The notes under the pieces were generated by a model. That model worked only from the letters and a program-made list of their open reading frames with translations. It ran no database searches and was not told the origin of the DNA. Shown in pieces: positions 1-8,559 of a stretch of DNA of 64,000 nucleotides. Position numbers and translations under genes: made by a program. The stretch's first letter is position 1. Every line of letters starts with the position of its first letter. The DNA is taken from positions 6,448,001 to 6,512,000 of the forward strand of contig NZ_CP119145.1 of NCBI RefSeq assembly GCF_029167625.1, given 5' to 3'. The DNA comes from Streptomyces sp. AM 4-1-1 (GTDB lineage: Bacteria > Actinomycetota > Actinomycetes > Streptomycetales > Streptomycetaceae).

Positions 1-263
1 ACGAGGGTGTCGTCGTGGTCCGGGAAGATCGCCTCTTCCTTGGAGCGGAAGTGCCGGAAGAAGGTGCGCCGGGCCACTCCGGCCGCACCGGCGATCTCGT
101 CGACCGTCGTCGCCTCGTACCCCTTCGTCGCGAAGAGTTCCATCGCCGCGGCGGCCAACTCGCGGCGCATCTTGAGTCGTTGGGCGGCGGCACGGGTGCC
201 CGCGGCGCTCTCCGGGACATCGGACGCGGCGGACGCACGGGGTGACTTGGCGGGCTGGGACAT
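1..263 (-). CDS. TetR-family transcriptional regulator, C-terminus cut by window edge
   Basis: Only the first 87 codons are present; the gene reads leftwards from an ATG at 263 and leaves the window. After about 25 disordered residues comes a typical TetR DNA-binding domain: helices around ELFATKGYEATTVDEIA and the recognition part VARRTFFRHFRSKEEAIF. TetR proteins are dimeric repressors that release DNA when a C-terminal pocket binds a ligand; that part is missing, so no ligand can be proposed. It lies 91 nt downstream of the acyl-CoA dehydrogenase gene on the same strand and may be co-transcribed with it. In streptomycetes this kind of pair is often near crotonyl-CoA reductase and ethylmalonyl-CoA pathway genes, but no such gene is visible here, so that link is only a suggestion. 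Confidence 0.88.
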   Translation of the reverse strand, partial: MSQPAKSPRASAASDVPESAAGTRAAAQRLKMRRELAAAAMELFATKGYEATTVDEIAGAAGVARRTFFRHFRSKEEAIFPDHDDTL

Positions 264-354
264 GAGGTGAACGTACTGCATCGACGCAGGAGGGTGTGCC
301 CGTGGGGGCGGACCGCGCGATGGATCGAGCAGCCCGCCCCACCCCGTTCCCGGG

Positions 355-2148
355 TCAGCGGCGGGCATGCTCGCGGAAGCCGCGCCCGGTCTTGCGGCCG
401 AGGCAGCCCGCGGCCACCAGATGCTCCAGGAGGGGGGCCGGGGCCAGCCCCGGATCGCGGAACGCGCGGTGCAGCACCCTCTCGATGGCGAGCGAGACGT
501 CGAGCCCCACGACGTCGAGCAGTTCGAAGGGACCCATCGGATAGCCGCCGCCGAGCCTCATCGCGGCGTCGATGTCGTCGGGCGTCGCGTAGTGCTCCTG
601 CACCATCTTGACCGCGTTGTTGAGATACGGGAACAGCAGCGCGTTCACGATGAACCCGGCCCGGTCACCGCAGTCCACCGGGTGCTTGCCCGCCCGCAGA
701 CAGACCTCGCGGACCGTGGCGTGCGCCTCGTCGGTGGTGAGCACCGTGCGGACCACCTCGACCAGCTTCATGGCGGGCGCCGGATTGAAGAAGTGCATCC
801 CGACGACGTCCTGCGGCCGGGACGTCGCGCGGGCGCACGCCACCACCGGCAGTGACGAGGTGGTCGTGGCGAGGACCGCGCCCGACGTGCAGACCCGGTC
901 GAGCGTCGCGAACAACCGCTGCTTGACCGCCAGGTCCTCGGCGACCGCCTCCACGACGAGGTCCACCCCGGCGAACGCGTCCGGCGACCCGGCGGGGACG
1001 ATCCCGGCCAGGGCGGCGTCCCGGTCCACGGCGGTCAGCCGCCCCTTGGCGACGGACCGCCCGAGCGACGCGGCGATCCGGTCCCTGGCGGTGTCCGCCT
1101 TCGCCCTGCCGCGGGCGGCCAGCACCACCTCGTACCCGGCCTTCGCGAAGACCTCCGCGATCCCGGACGCCATCGTCCCGGAGCCCGCGACGCCGACCGA
1201 CCGCACGGTCCGCCCGGTCACCGTCCCGGGGCCCGCGCCCGCCCCCGGTGACGGGGTCAGCGCGTCCGGAACCACGGTCGCGCCGCCCGCCGCCTCGTAC
1301 GTGTAGAAGCCGCGCCCCGCCTTGCGCCCGGTCAGGCCCGCCCCGGCCAACTGGCCCAGGACCGGCGCCGGGGCGTGCAGCCGGTCGTGCGACGCGCAGT
1401 ACATGGCCTCCAGCACCGTGCGCGCGGTATCGACGCCGATCAGGTCCAGCAGGGCGAGCGGCCCCATCGGCAGCCCGCAGCCCAGCCGCATCGCCGTGTC
1501 GATGTCCTCGCGGGACGCGTACTTCGCCTCGTACATCGCGGCGGCCTGGTTGAGATAGCCGAACAGCAGCCCGTCCGCGACGAAGCCCGGCCGGTCGCCG
1601 ACGGCCACCGGCTCCTTGCCGAGCTCCCGGGCGAGCGCGGTGACGGCCGCCACGGCCGGCGGCGCGGTCAGCACCGACGAGACCACCTCGACCAGTCTCA
1701 TCGCGGGCACCGGAGCGAAGAAGTGCAGACCCAGGACGCGTTCGGGGTGCCGTGACCCGGCGGCGAGCCGGGTCACCGACAGGGCGTTGGTGCCGGTCGC
1801 CAGGATCGCGGTGGGGGAGACGATCGCGTCGAGCTCCCGGAACACCCGCTCCTTGACCTCGTACGACTCCGGCACGACCTCGACGACCAGTTCCGCGTCG
1901 GCGGCGGCGCGCGGATCGGAGAAGGTGCGGAACCGGGCGAGGGCGTCCCGCCGTTCCTTCTCGGTGACGCGCCCGCGCACGACGGCGCGGGCGGTGGAGG
2001 ACTCCAGGGCGGCGACGGCCCGGCGGGCGGCGCCGTCGTCGATGTCGATACCGACGACCTCGCGGCCGGCACGGACCAGGACCTCGGCGATGCCGGTGCC
2101 CATCGTGCCGAGGCCGACGACGGCGATCGTGCTGAGCGGGGTGTCCAT
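355..2148 (-). CDS. 3-hydroxyacyl-CoA dehydrogenase, tandem duplicated (3-hydroxybutyryl-CoA dehydrogenase type)
   Basis: A cytosolic NAD(P)-dependent oxidoreductase expected to interconvert 3-hydroxyacyl-CoA and 3-oxoacyl-CoA. The 597-residue protein is two complete dehydrogenase units end to end, about twice the length of a classical Hbd/PaaH. Each half has a Rossmann dinucleotide loop (GLGTMG at residues 12-17, GSGTMA near 320), a catalytic-histidine motif (HFFAP in the first half, HFFNP in the second) and a C-terminal helical domain (GFVADGLLFGYLNQ and GFIVNALLFPYLNN). The ATG at 2148 was chosen because GGAG sits 8 nt upstream; the open frame runs a further 99 codons upstream but those look like non-coding proline/arginine-rich sequence. 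Likely roles are beta-oxidation or C4-unit assimilation. The TetR gene follows on the same strand. Confidence 0.9.
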   Translation of the reverse strand: MDTPLSTIAVVGLGTMGTGIAEVLVRAGREVVGIDIDDGAARRAVAALESSTARAVVRGRVTEKERRDALARFRTFSDPRAAADAELVVEVVPESYEVKERVFRELDAIVSPTAILATGTNALSVTRLAAGSRHPERVLGLHFFAPVPAMRLVEVVSSVLTAPPAVAAVTALARELGKEPVAVGDRPGFVADGLLFGYLNQAAAMYEAKYASREDIDTAMRLGCGLPMGPLALLDLIGVDTARTVLEAMYCASHDRLHAPAPVLGQLAGAGLTGRKAGRGFYTYEAAGGATVVPDALTPSPGAGAGPGTVTGRTVRSVGVAGSGTMASGIAEVFAKAGYEVVLAARGRAKADTARDRIAASLGRSVAKGRLTAVDRDAALAGIVPAGSPDAFAGVDLVVEAVAEDLAVKQRLFATLDRVCTSGAVLATTTSSLPVVACARATSRPQDVVGMHFFNPAPAMKLVEVVRTVLTTDEAHATVREVCLRAGKHPVDCGDRAGFIVNALLFPYLNNAVKMVQEHYATPDDIDAAMRLGGGYPMGPFELLDVVGLDVSLAIERVLHRAFRDPGLAPAPLLEHLVAAGCLGRKTGRGFREHARR

Positions 2149-2581
2149 CACGGGACTCCAGGGGTGAGTGACGACTGTGAGAGGGCGAGGCGCGTACGCG
2201 GGCGGGTGCGTCCGAGGCACACAGGGCGTGGACCGGCACACACGGCGCGAGAAAGGCGCGTGTCGTGAGCGGGGCCTGGGCGAGGGGATCGGGCGTTCGA
2301 AACCACCCGGACCACCCCGGACCACCCCGGCCGGGGTGAAGGCGACGGGCCCTGTCCCGGAGCCACGTCGTACCGAACCGCAGAAGCGCGGTACCGCGGA
2401 GATACAGAACCGCTGAACCGACGAACACCCGGGCGGCTGCGTCACCAGGCCGTCCGGATCTCACGGGATCGTGTCCCGCGCCTTGAGGTTAACCGGCGAG
2501 TAACGTGCACGCCAGACCTCGGTCGTTGTGCACCGGCTCACACTTCGCGTACCAACCGTGATCGCCGATACGCTGACGGTC
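2149..2581. other. 433-bp divergent intergenic region
   Basis: This region separates the leftward dehydrogenase gene from the rightward HEAT-repeat gene and must hold both promoters. It contains a short direct repeat (ggaccacccc twice around 2309-2330). Codon bias is lost here relative to the flanking genes. I see no convincing RNA gene or extra coding sequence. Confidence 0.5.
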
Positions 2582-3208
2582 ATGGACGAGGAGTACCGGT
2601 CGTCGGCCGACCGGCTGACGCGTGAGGCGGGCGGATCGGCGCAGTGCCGCGCGCTACTCGCCACCGAAGACGACGAGGAACTGGCCCGGGTCCTCACCGA
2701 GCCCGAACGCCCGCTCTGGGCGCGCGAGCTCGCTGCCGTCCGGCTGGGCCGCGCGGGGGACCGGCGAGCCTTCGAGACCCTGGTCCTGCTCCTCAACCAC
2801 CGCGACCCCGAACGCTGCGCGTCCGCCGCGCACGTCCTGCTCCGGCTCGGCGACCCGCGTACGCCGCGCGCGGCCGCCACGCTCGCGACGAACCCGCTGC
2901 GCACGGCGTACGCCCTGCACCCGGTCCGGCTGCTGGCCGAGTTGCGCGCCCCCGAGTCCGTGCCCGCGCTGACGCGCACGCTGGAGCGGCTGCTGGCCCC
3001 GGACGAACCGCACTGGCGGGTGGCGCTGGCCTGTGTGGAGGGGCTCGGCCTGCTGGGCGACGGGCGGGCCCGGCCGGTGCTGGAATCGGCGTTGCCGCAC
3101 CCCCGGCTCGGGGACGCGGCGAGGACGGCGCTCGGCCGGCTGCCGCGGTTCCCGGCGCAGGAGCGCGAAGCGGGGGTACGCGGCGGCGGACCGGGGTCTC
3201 CCGGATGA
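2582..3208 (+). CDS. HEAT-repeat domain protein
   Basis: A 208-residue alanine/leucine/arginine-rich helical protein. Pairs of amphipathic helices repeat about every 30-35 residues (for example RELAAVRLGRAGDRRAFETL, PERCASAAHVLLRLGDPRTP and VALACVEGLGLLGDGRARPV), the pattern of HEAT or PBS-lyase-type repeats that act as protein-binding scaffolds. No catalytic motif is visible. The ATG at 2582 fits the start of the conserved-looking part. No Shine-Dalgarno sequence precedes it, but TACGCT lies 7 nt upstream, so the mRNA may be leaderless. It diverges from the acyl-CoA dehydrogenase gene across about 430 bp. The last 20 residues are low complexity. The partner protein cannot be inferred. Confidence 0.72.
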   Translation: MDEEYRSSADRLTREAGGSAQCRALLATEDDEELARVLTEPERPLWARELAAVRLGRAGDRRAFETLVLLLNHRDPERCASAAHVLLRLGDPRTPRAAATLATNPLRTAYALHPVRLLAELRAPESVPALTRTLERLLAPDEPHWRVALACVEGLGLLGDGRARPVLESALPHPRLGDAARTALGRLPRFPAQEREAGVRGGGPGSPG

Positions 3209-3566
3209 CCCGTCACCGCCCGGGGTACGCCCGTACCGGCGGCTCTCACGCGCCGGCCGGCCGCGCCTGAGATCCGCGGCTGAGCCGCGGAAGCCGAGCA
3301 ACCGGTGCGGCGCGCTGCCGGCGCCGCCGAGACGCGCCCTCTCACCGGTGGTCGCCCCGCTCCCGACCGCGCCCGTGCGCTGTGCCAACCGCGCCGCCGT
3401 GCGCCGCGCCGCGCCGCCGCCCGCGCCCGTGGCGGTGGTCGCGGGCCGAGTCGGCCCCGCGAGAGGCACCCCGCGTTCCCGCACGGCAGGTCATCATCCG
3501 ATCGTGTTCGGCCCGTCCGGCGAGTCCCTGACGGCCGGCCGTCAGGGGGTCCGTGGCCTGTCCTCG
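3209..3566. other. 358-bp convergent gap without a gene
   Basis: The region lies between the ends of the HEAT-repeat gene (+) and the radical SAM gene (-). It holds a small hairpin at 3274-3290 (ccgcggct/agccgcgg) and a 22-bp palindrome at 3526-3547. Frames crossing it are proline/alanine/arginine-rich and are probably not coding. Confidence 0.5.
3526..3547 (-). terminator. 22-bp perfect palindrome, probable terminator of the radical SAM gene
   Basis: Arms 3526-3534 (ccctgacgg) and 3539-3547 (ccgtcaggg) pair perfectly around ccgg. It lies 20 bp past the stop codon of the leftward radical SAM gene. There is no U-tract, which is normal for high-GC actinobacterial terminators. Confidence 0.55.
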
Positions 3567-4601
3567 TCAGAGCAGGGTCAGCTGGGTGGGGCCCTCCGGA
3601 GCCGGACCGGAGGCCGGAGGTGGCGGAATCCGGCGGGGCTCACCGCGGTCGGCCGGGCCGATGCCGAACTCCGCCGCCAGCTCGTGCACCTGACGGGTGA
3701 TCCGGCGCTGGTACCACTTGGGGGCGTACGCCCCGTCCGCGTACAGCCGTTCGTACCGCCGCACCAGATGGGGGTGGTGCTGTCCGAGCCACTGGGTGAA
3801 CCATTCGCGGGCGCCGGGGCGCAGATGGAGCACGAGCGGGGTGACGGAGGTCGCCCCGGCGGCGGCGATCGCGTGGACGGTGGCCCGCAACTGCTCGGGA
3901 CGGTCGCCGAGGAACGGGATGACGGGCGCCATCAGGACCCCGCAGCCGATGCCCCGCGCGGAGAGGGCGCGCACGACGTCGAGGCGGCGCTCGGGGGAGG
4001 GGGTGCCGGGCTCCACGGTCCGCCACAGTTCGCTGTCGACGAAGCCGACGGAGACCGAGACGCCGACCTCGGTGACGTCGGCCGCCTGGCGCAACAGGTC
4101 GAGGTCCCGGAGGATCAGCGTGCCCTTCGTGAGGATCGAGAAGGGGTTCGCCCGGTCACGCAGTGCGGAGATGATGCCGGGCATCAGCCGGTAGCGGCCC
4201 TCGGCGCGCTGGTAGCAGTCGACGTTGGTGCCCATCGCGATGTGCGCGCCCTCCCAGTGGCTGGAGGCGAGCTGGCGGCGCAGCAGCTCGGGGGCGTTGA
4301 CCTTGACGACGATCTGCGAGTCGAAGCCGAGCCCGGTGTCGAGGTCCAGATAGCTGTGGGTCTTGCGGGCGAAGCAGTAGACACAGGCGTGGGTGCAGCC
4401 CCGGTACGGGTTCACGGTCCATTCGAACGGCATCCGGGACGCCCCCGGCACCCGGTTCACGATCGAACGGGCCCGGATCTCATGGAAGGTGATGCCCCGG
4501 AATTCGGGGGTGTCGAAGGTGCGCGTGGTCACCGCGTCGGCGGCGAAGAGCGCGCTGTCCCGGGCCGTCGGGGGGTTCTCGGCCAGATTGTCCCAGCGCA
4601 T
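3567..4601 (-). CDS. Rv2578c-family radical SAM protein (spore photoproduct lyase-like)
   Basis: A 344-residue radical S-adenosylmethionine protein. The cluster motif C69-x3-C73-x2-C76 (RGCTHACVYCFAR) should bind a 4Fe-4S cluster that cleaves SAM to a 5'-deoxyadenosyl radical. The rest fits a TIM-barrel-type radical SAM core (KGTLILRDLDLL; VSVSVGFVDSELW; GVLMAPVIPFLGD). The family is distantly related to spore photoproduct lyase, but the substrate is unknown. The ATG at 4601 is preceded by GAGGAGG. The upstream region has a GAAC-N4-GTTC element 34-45 nt before the start, suggesting DNA-damage control. It diverges from the SRPBCC gene. The family call is strong; a repair role is inference. Confidence 0.87.
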   Translation of the reverse strand: MRWDNLAENPPTARDSALFAADAVTTRTFDTPEFRGITFHEIRARSIVNRVPGASRMPFEWTVNPYRGCTHACVYCFARKTHSYLDLDTGLGFDSQIVVKVNAPELLRRQLASSHWEGAHIAMGTNVDCYQRAEGRYRLMPGIISALRDRANPFSILTKGTLILRDLDLLRQAADVTEVGVSVSVGFVDSELWRTVEPGTPSPERRLDVVRALSARGIGCGVLMAPVIPFLGDRPEQLRATVHAIAAAGATSVTPLVLHLRPGAREWFTQWLGQHHPHLVRRYERLYADGAYAPKWYQRRITRQVHELAAEFGIGPADRGEPRRIPPPPASGPAPEGPTQLTLL

Positions 4602-4634
4602 GGACGCCTCCTCGGTAGCACTGCTCAGAGAATA

Positions 4635-4646
4635 GAACATTTGTTC
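4635..4646. promoter_or_regulatory. LexA/SOS-box-like palindrome
   Basis: GAACATTTGTTC is a perfect GAAC-N4-GTTC, the core of the actinobacterial LexA operator (extended consensus TCGAAC-N4-GTTCGA). The outer TC/GA bases are not conserved here. It lies between the divergent radical SAM (-) and SRPBCC (+) genes, 34 nt before the radical SAM start. On the minus strand TATTCT directly follows it and could be the -10 box, so LexA binding would block that promoter. Confidence 0.5.
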
Positions 4647-4770
4647 CCATGATCGTTTCCTCCCTTTCGTTCCCCCTCGCCCATCGCTGGACTTCCCGCG
4701 GATTTTGAGCGGGGTGCCGGAGGTGGTTGGCTCAGCACACCCCGAACAACCGAGTGCTGGAGGAACAGCC

Positions 4771-5223
4771 ATGGCGCAGGTCGAGGCCACGACAGAGCGG
4801 ATCATCGCGGCGGACGCGGAGACGGTGTTCGACGCGCTGGCGGACTACAGGGAGACCCGGGGCAAGGTGCTGCCCGGCCAGTACAGCGAGTACGAGGTGA
4901 GGGAGGGCGGTGACGGCGAGGGCACCCTCGTCCACTGGAAGCTCCAGGCGACCAGCAAGCGGGTGCGTGACTGCCTGCTGGAGGTCACCGAGCCGACCGA
5001 CGGGCAGCTGGTCGAGAAGGACCGCAACTCCTCCATGGTGACCACCTGGACCGTCACCCCGGCGGGCGAGGGCAAGTCCCAGGCCGTCGTCTCGACCGTC
5101 TGGAACGGCGCGGGCGGCATCGGCGGGTTCTTCGAGAGGACCTTCGCCCCCAAGGGCCTCGGCCGCATCTACGACGAGCTGCTGCTGAATCTCGCCACCG
5201 AGGTCGAAAAGCGACCCCGGTAA
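4771..5223 (+). CDS. SRPBCC (START/polyketide cyclase-like) family protein
   Basis: A 150-residue single-domain protein with the helix-grip layout of SRPBCC proteins: an N-terminal strand (QVEATTERIIAADAETVFDA) where the first helix begins, alternating strands in the middle (GTLVHWKLQATSKRVRDCLL, STVWNGAGGIGGFFE) and a long C-terminal helix (GRIYDELLLNLATEVEKR). Members bind hydrophobic ligands in a deep pocket and act as carriers, cyclases or chaperones; nothing here fixes the ligand. The ATG at 4771 has GGAGGA about 8 nt upstream. It is transcribed alone, divergently from the radical SAM gene, so it may share the SOS-like element. Confidence 0.85.
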   Translation: MAQVEATTERIIAADAETVFDALADYRETRGKVLPGQYSEYEVREGGDGEGTLVHWKLQATSKRVRDCLLEVTEPTDGQLVEKDRNSSMVTTWTVTPAGEGKSQAVVSTVWNGAGGIGGFFERTFAPKGLGRIYDELLLNLATEVEKRPR

Positions 5224-5411
5224 CCCCCGGGGACGTCTTCCGCTCCTCACCGGTTCGGGTGGTCTTCCCCGGTCGGCCGTTGGTACCCCGCAGCGGCTCC
5301 CACCGGGGATAAGCCTCCGGAACACGCCGCGGACGCCCCCCGGCCGCGTTTGCCCTCGCTTCTCGCCCGATGCGGAAATGGCCGGGGCAGACGCGACGAG
5401 GGGAGCGGTAC

Positions 5412-7925
5412 GTGGTGGGCGGGGTCACGCTGGTGAAGGACGAGCCGGGCGGCGAAGGGGACGCGGGGGCGGCCGGGGGAACGGACACGGCGCGGCCGGC
5501 CGGTGCCGACGGCGGACCCGGACCGGGCACTTCCGCCGCGACCGCACCCGCTCCGGCCGCCGGGCCGCGCACCGCACCGCCGCCGGGCGCACCGCCCGCA
5601 CCGATCGTGGAGCTCGGCCCCCGCCAGGTCAGGATGATCTTCCTGGGCCTGATGCTCACGCTGCTGCTCGCGGCGCTCGACCAGATGATCGTCGCCACCG
5701 CGCTGCCGAAGATCGTCGGCGAGCTGCACGGCCTGGAGAAGATGTCCTGGGCGGTCACCGCCTACCTCCTCGCCTCCACCATCGGACTGCCGATCTACGG
5801 GAAGCTCGGCGACCTCTTCGGCCGCAAGGGCGTCTTCCAGTTCGCGATCATCGTCTTCGTGATCGGCTCGGCGCTGGCGGGCTGGTCCCGCACGATGAAC
5901 GAGCTGATCGCGTTCCGGGCCGTCCAGGGGGTCGGTGGCGGCGGGCTGATGATCGGCGTGCAGGCGATCATCGCGGACGTCGTACCGCCGCGCGAGCGCG
6001 GCCGGTTCATGGGGCTCATCGGCGCGGCCTTCGGTCTCGCGTCCGTCGCGGGCCCGCTGCTCGGCGGCTTCTTCACCGATCACGCCTCCTGGCGCTGGTG
6101 CTTCTACATCAACGTCCCGTTCGGCCTCGGCACGCTCGCCGTCATCGCCGTCGTACTGAAACTCCCCAGGCCCGCCGTCCGGCCCCGGCTCGACATCCTC
6201 GGCGCACTCCTGCTGGCGCTGGCCTCGACCTGTCTGGTGCTGCTGACGAGCTGGGGCGGTACGGAGTACGCCTGGGGCTCACGGACCATCCTGGGACTCG
6301 CCGCCGGAGCCGCCGTGTCGGCCGTGCTCTTCCTCCTCGTCGAGCGGCGCGCGGCCGAACCGATCATCCCGCTGCGGCTGTTCCGCGACTCCATCTTCAA
6401 CGTCACCGCCCTGGTCGGAGCCGTCGTCGGCGTCGCGCTCTTCGGCGCCGCCAGTTACCTTCCGACCTTCCTCCAGATGGTCGGCGGCGCCAGCGCCACC
6501 GAGTCCGGCCTGCTGATGCTCCCGATGATGGGCGGCATCGTCGCCTCGTCGGTCATCTCGGGCCAGCTGATCTCCCGTACCGGGCGCTACCGCCTCTACC
6601 CCATCGTCGGCTCCGCCGTCTCGACCGTCGGCATGTGGCTGCTGTCCCGGCTGGAGGCGGACACCCCGCGCTTCGAATGCGGTGTGTACCAGGCGGTCCT
6701 CGGCATCGGGATCGGCCTGATCATGTCGGTGCTCGTCCTCGCCGTGCAGAACTCCGTACAGCCGTCCGACATCGGCAGCGCCACCAGCGCCAACAACTAC
6801 TTCCGGCAGATCGGCGGCAGCGTCGGCGCCGCCGTCTTCGGGACCCTCTTCGCGAGCCGCCTCGCGGACGCGCTCGCCGTGCGCCTGCCGACCGGCGTCG
6901 ACCTCCCCGCCCCGGAATCGATCACCCCGCAGCTGGTCCACGCCCTGGAACCCGCGCTGCGCGACAGCTACATCCAGGCATACGCCGACGCGATGCCCCG
7001 GATCTTCCTCTATCTCGTGCCGGTCCTCGCGCTCGGCCTGTTCTTCGCCTTCTTCCTCAAGGAGAAACCGCTGGTGTCCCACCACACCCCCGACATCGCC
7101 GCCGAGCCCGCACCGGTCCCCGCCGCCCGCACCGCCTCCGCCGCACCGCCCGCCGGGAACGCCGCCCCCGGGGTCCCGGTCGGCGGACACGTCCAGCACC
7201 CCGACGGCACCCGGGTGCCGCGCGCCGCCCTCACCCTCATCGACGTCCAGGGACAGCAGATCGGGCGCGGCGCGAGCGACGAGGACGGGCGGTACGCGCT
7301 GAGCGTCCCGGGCTCCGGCTCGTACGTCCTCATCGCCGCGGCCGGCGGCCATCAGCCGCAGGCGGTCAGCGTCACCGTCGGCGAGCGGCCCGTCGAGATC
7401 GACGTCGTGCTCGGCGGTGCGGGACGGCTCGCCGGGAAGGTCGTCACCGCGGACGGCAGTCCCGTACCGGGCGCCGCCGTCACCCTCACCGACGTACGTG
7501 GCGAGGTGGTCGCGACGGCCCGCAGCGGTCATCAGGGCGGATACGTCATCACCGAGCTGGTGGCCGGTGAGTACACCCTCGCCGCCGGCGCACCCGCCTT
7601 CCGGCCCGCCGCCCTGCCGGTGAGCGTGCAGGCGGCCAGGGAGACCCGGCAGGACATCGAACTGGCCGGTGGCGCCGTGCTGCGGGGAGTGGTGCGGGCC
7701 GGCGGCGGACGGCTGGTGGAGGACGCACGCGTCACGCTCCTGGACGCCGCGGGCAACGTGGTCGACACGCTGACCACCGGAGCCGACGGGACGTTCCGCT
7801 TCGTCGACCTGTCGTCCGGTGAGTACACCGTGATCGCGGCGGGTTACCCGCCGGTCGCGACCGTGCTCCAGGTCGCGGGCGGCAGCCGTACCGAACGCGA
7901 CCTGCAACTCGGCCACGAGGACTGA
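5412..7925 (+). CDS. DHA2-type MFS exporter with three C-terminal carboxypeptidase-regulatory-like domains
   Basis: A proton-driven multidrug efflux protein of the EmrB/QacA (14-helix) group, about 837 residues. Residues 1-60 are Ala/Pro/Gly-rich. The transporter occupies about 60-560, with the TM1 motif [17 protein letters not shown], loop motif [10 protein letters not shown] and the last helix ending at [12 protein letters not shown] linker leads to three tandem Ig-like CarboxypepD_reg repeats of about 80 residues, beginning at [37 protein letters not shown] and [18 protein letters not shown] and each containing G-Y/T-x-(A/V/F). Ordinary exporters of this group are about 500 residues. The GTG at 5412 was chosen because GAGGGGAG sits 7 nt upstream; GTG 5415 is possible. 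With 14 helices the Ig-like tail should be cytoplasmic, which is unusual. The substrate is unknown. Confidence 0.88.
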   Translation: MVGGVTLVKDEPGGEGDAGAAGGTDTARPAGADGGPGPGTSAATAPAPAAGPRTAPPPGAPPAPIVELGPRQVRMIFLGLMLTLLLAALDQMIVATALPKIVGELHGLEKMSWAVTAYLLASTIGLPIYGKLGDLFGRKGVFQFAIIVFVIGSALAGWSRTMNELIAFRAVQGVGGGGLMIGVQAIIADVVPPRERGRFMGLIGAAFGLASVAGPLLGGFFTDHASWRWCFYINVPFGLGTLAVIAVVLKLPRPAVRPRLDILGALLLALASTCLVLLTSWGGTEYAWGSRTILGLAAGAAVSAVLFLLVERRAAEPIIPLRLFRDSIFNVTALVGAVVGVALFGAASYLPTFLQMVGGASATESGLLMLPMMGGIVASSVISGQLISRTGRYRLYPIVGSAVSTVGMWLLSRLEADTPRFECGVYQAVLGIGIGLIMSVLVLAVQNSVQPSDIGSATSANNYFRQIGGSVGAAVFGTLFASRLADALAVRLPTGVDLPAPESITPQLVHALEPALRDSYIQAYADAMPRIFLYLVPVLALGLFFAFFLKEKPLVSHHTPDIAAEPAPVPAARTASAAPPAGNAAPGVPVGGHVQHPDGTRVPRAALTLIDVQGQQIGRGASDEDGRYALSVPGSGSYVLIAAAGGHQPQAVSVTVGERPVEIDVVLGGAGRLAGKVVTADGSPVPGAAVTLTDVRGEVVATARSGHQGGYVITELVAGEYTLAAGAPAFRPAALPVSVQAARETRQDIELAGGAVLRGVVRAGGGRLVEDARVTLLDAAGNVVDTLTTGADGTFRFVDLSSGEYTVIAAGYPPVATVLQVAGGSRTERDLQLGHED

Positions 7926-8087
7926 GCGTTCCGACGACCGGGGCCCCTCGTCCGGTACCACGGACGTCAGGAGTGCGGCGCGGTGAGCGTGCCGGCCGCG
8001 TGGACGGCGGGCACCGGCGGGAGCGTTCCGGTGATCGCGCGCGGCCGGGAAGTCTCCGCCACGGCCCGGACCGTCCCGGGGAGCGGA

Positions 8088-8306
8088 TCAGGCCGCGCGG
8101 CGGGTCCCGTCCAGGGACGTGGCATCGGCGGACCGGTCGGTCGCGGCGGAGGCGGACGGCAGATCCGGCACGACGCGCAGATGACGTGGGCGGGCCGCGT
8201 GGGCGGGCTCATGGCGAGGCTCGGCGAACACACGTTCCTCGTAGCGCCCCATGGCCAGCAGGACGCACATCATCACGGGGGGTACGAGAAGAGCGAGGAG
8301 GACCAC
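8088..8306 (-). CDS. Small single-pass membrane protein, unknown function
   Basis: A 72-residue protein read leftwards from GTG 8306, which has a clear AAGGAG 5 nt upstream. It starts with a hydrophobic helix (VLLALLVPPVMMCVLLAM, residues 2-19), then GRYEERVFAEP and a basic, disordered tail ending at 8088. I recall similar short proteins with a membrane helix followed by GRYEE in other streptomycetes, but no function is known to me. It diverges from the PHP-domain gene. The ribosome-binding site and the clean helix are the main reasons to believe it; a longer upstream open frame does not look coding. Confidence 0.55.
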   Translation of the reverse strand: MVLLALLVPPVMMCVLLAMGRYEERVFAEPRHEPAHAARPRHLRVVPDLPSASAATDRSADATSLDGTRRAA

Positions 8307-8559
8307 AACGGCTCCTTGAGGGACAACGGGGACTGCTGTCGAGTTGCCGTATTCGGCGGCCGGAAACCCCGGCCCGCGCAAAGTCCCCGCACGCGGACGA
8401 GCCGGACGCGTGGGGCCGAGGGGGCGCTGCGGGTGCGTGGCCCCGCCGCGCGAGCGGGTGCGGGCCGCGCCAGACTGGACGGACGACAGGGCCGGCCGCA
8501 CCGGCCCGCGCACGCCGGTGAGGGCGGCGAGCCCGACCGTGGAACGAGGGGGCCTGGAG

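Noticed and set aside
2149..2445. 99-codon N-terminal extension of the acyl-CoA dehydrogenase
   Set aside because: The extension is Pro/Arg-rich without conserved sequence, while ATG 2148 has a good ribosome-binding site and starts at the Rossmann fold.
7926..8087. Terminator around gacgaccggggcccctcgtc after the exporter gene
   Set aside because: The stem has a two-base bulge and essentially no loop, so I did not list it.
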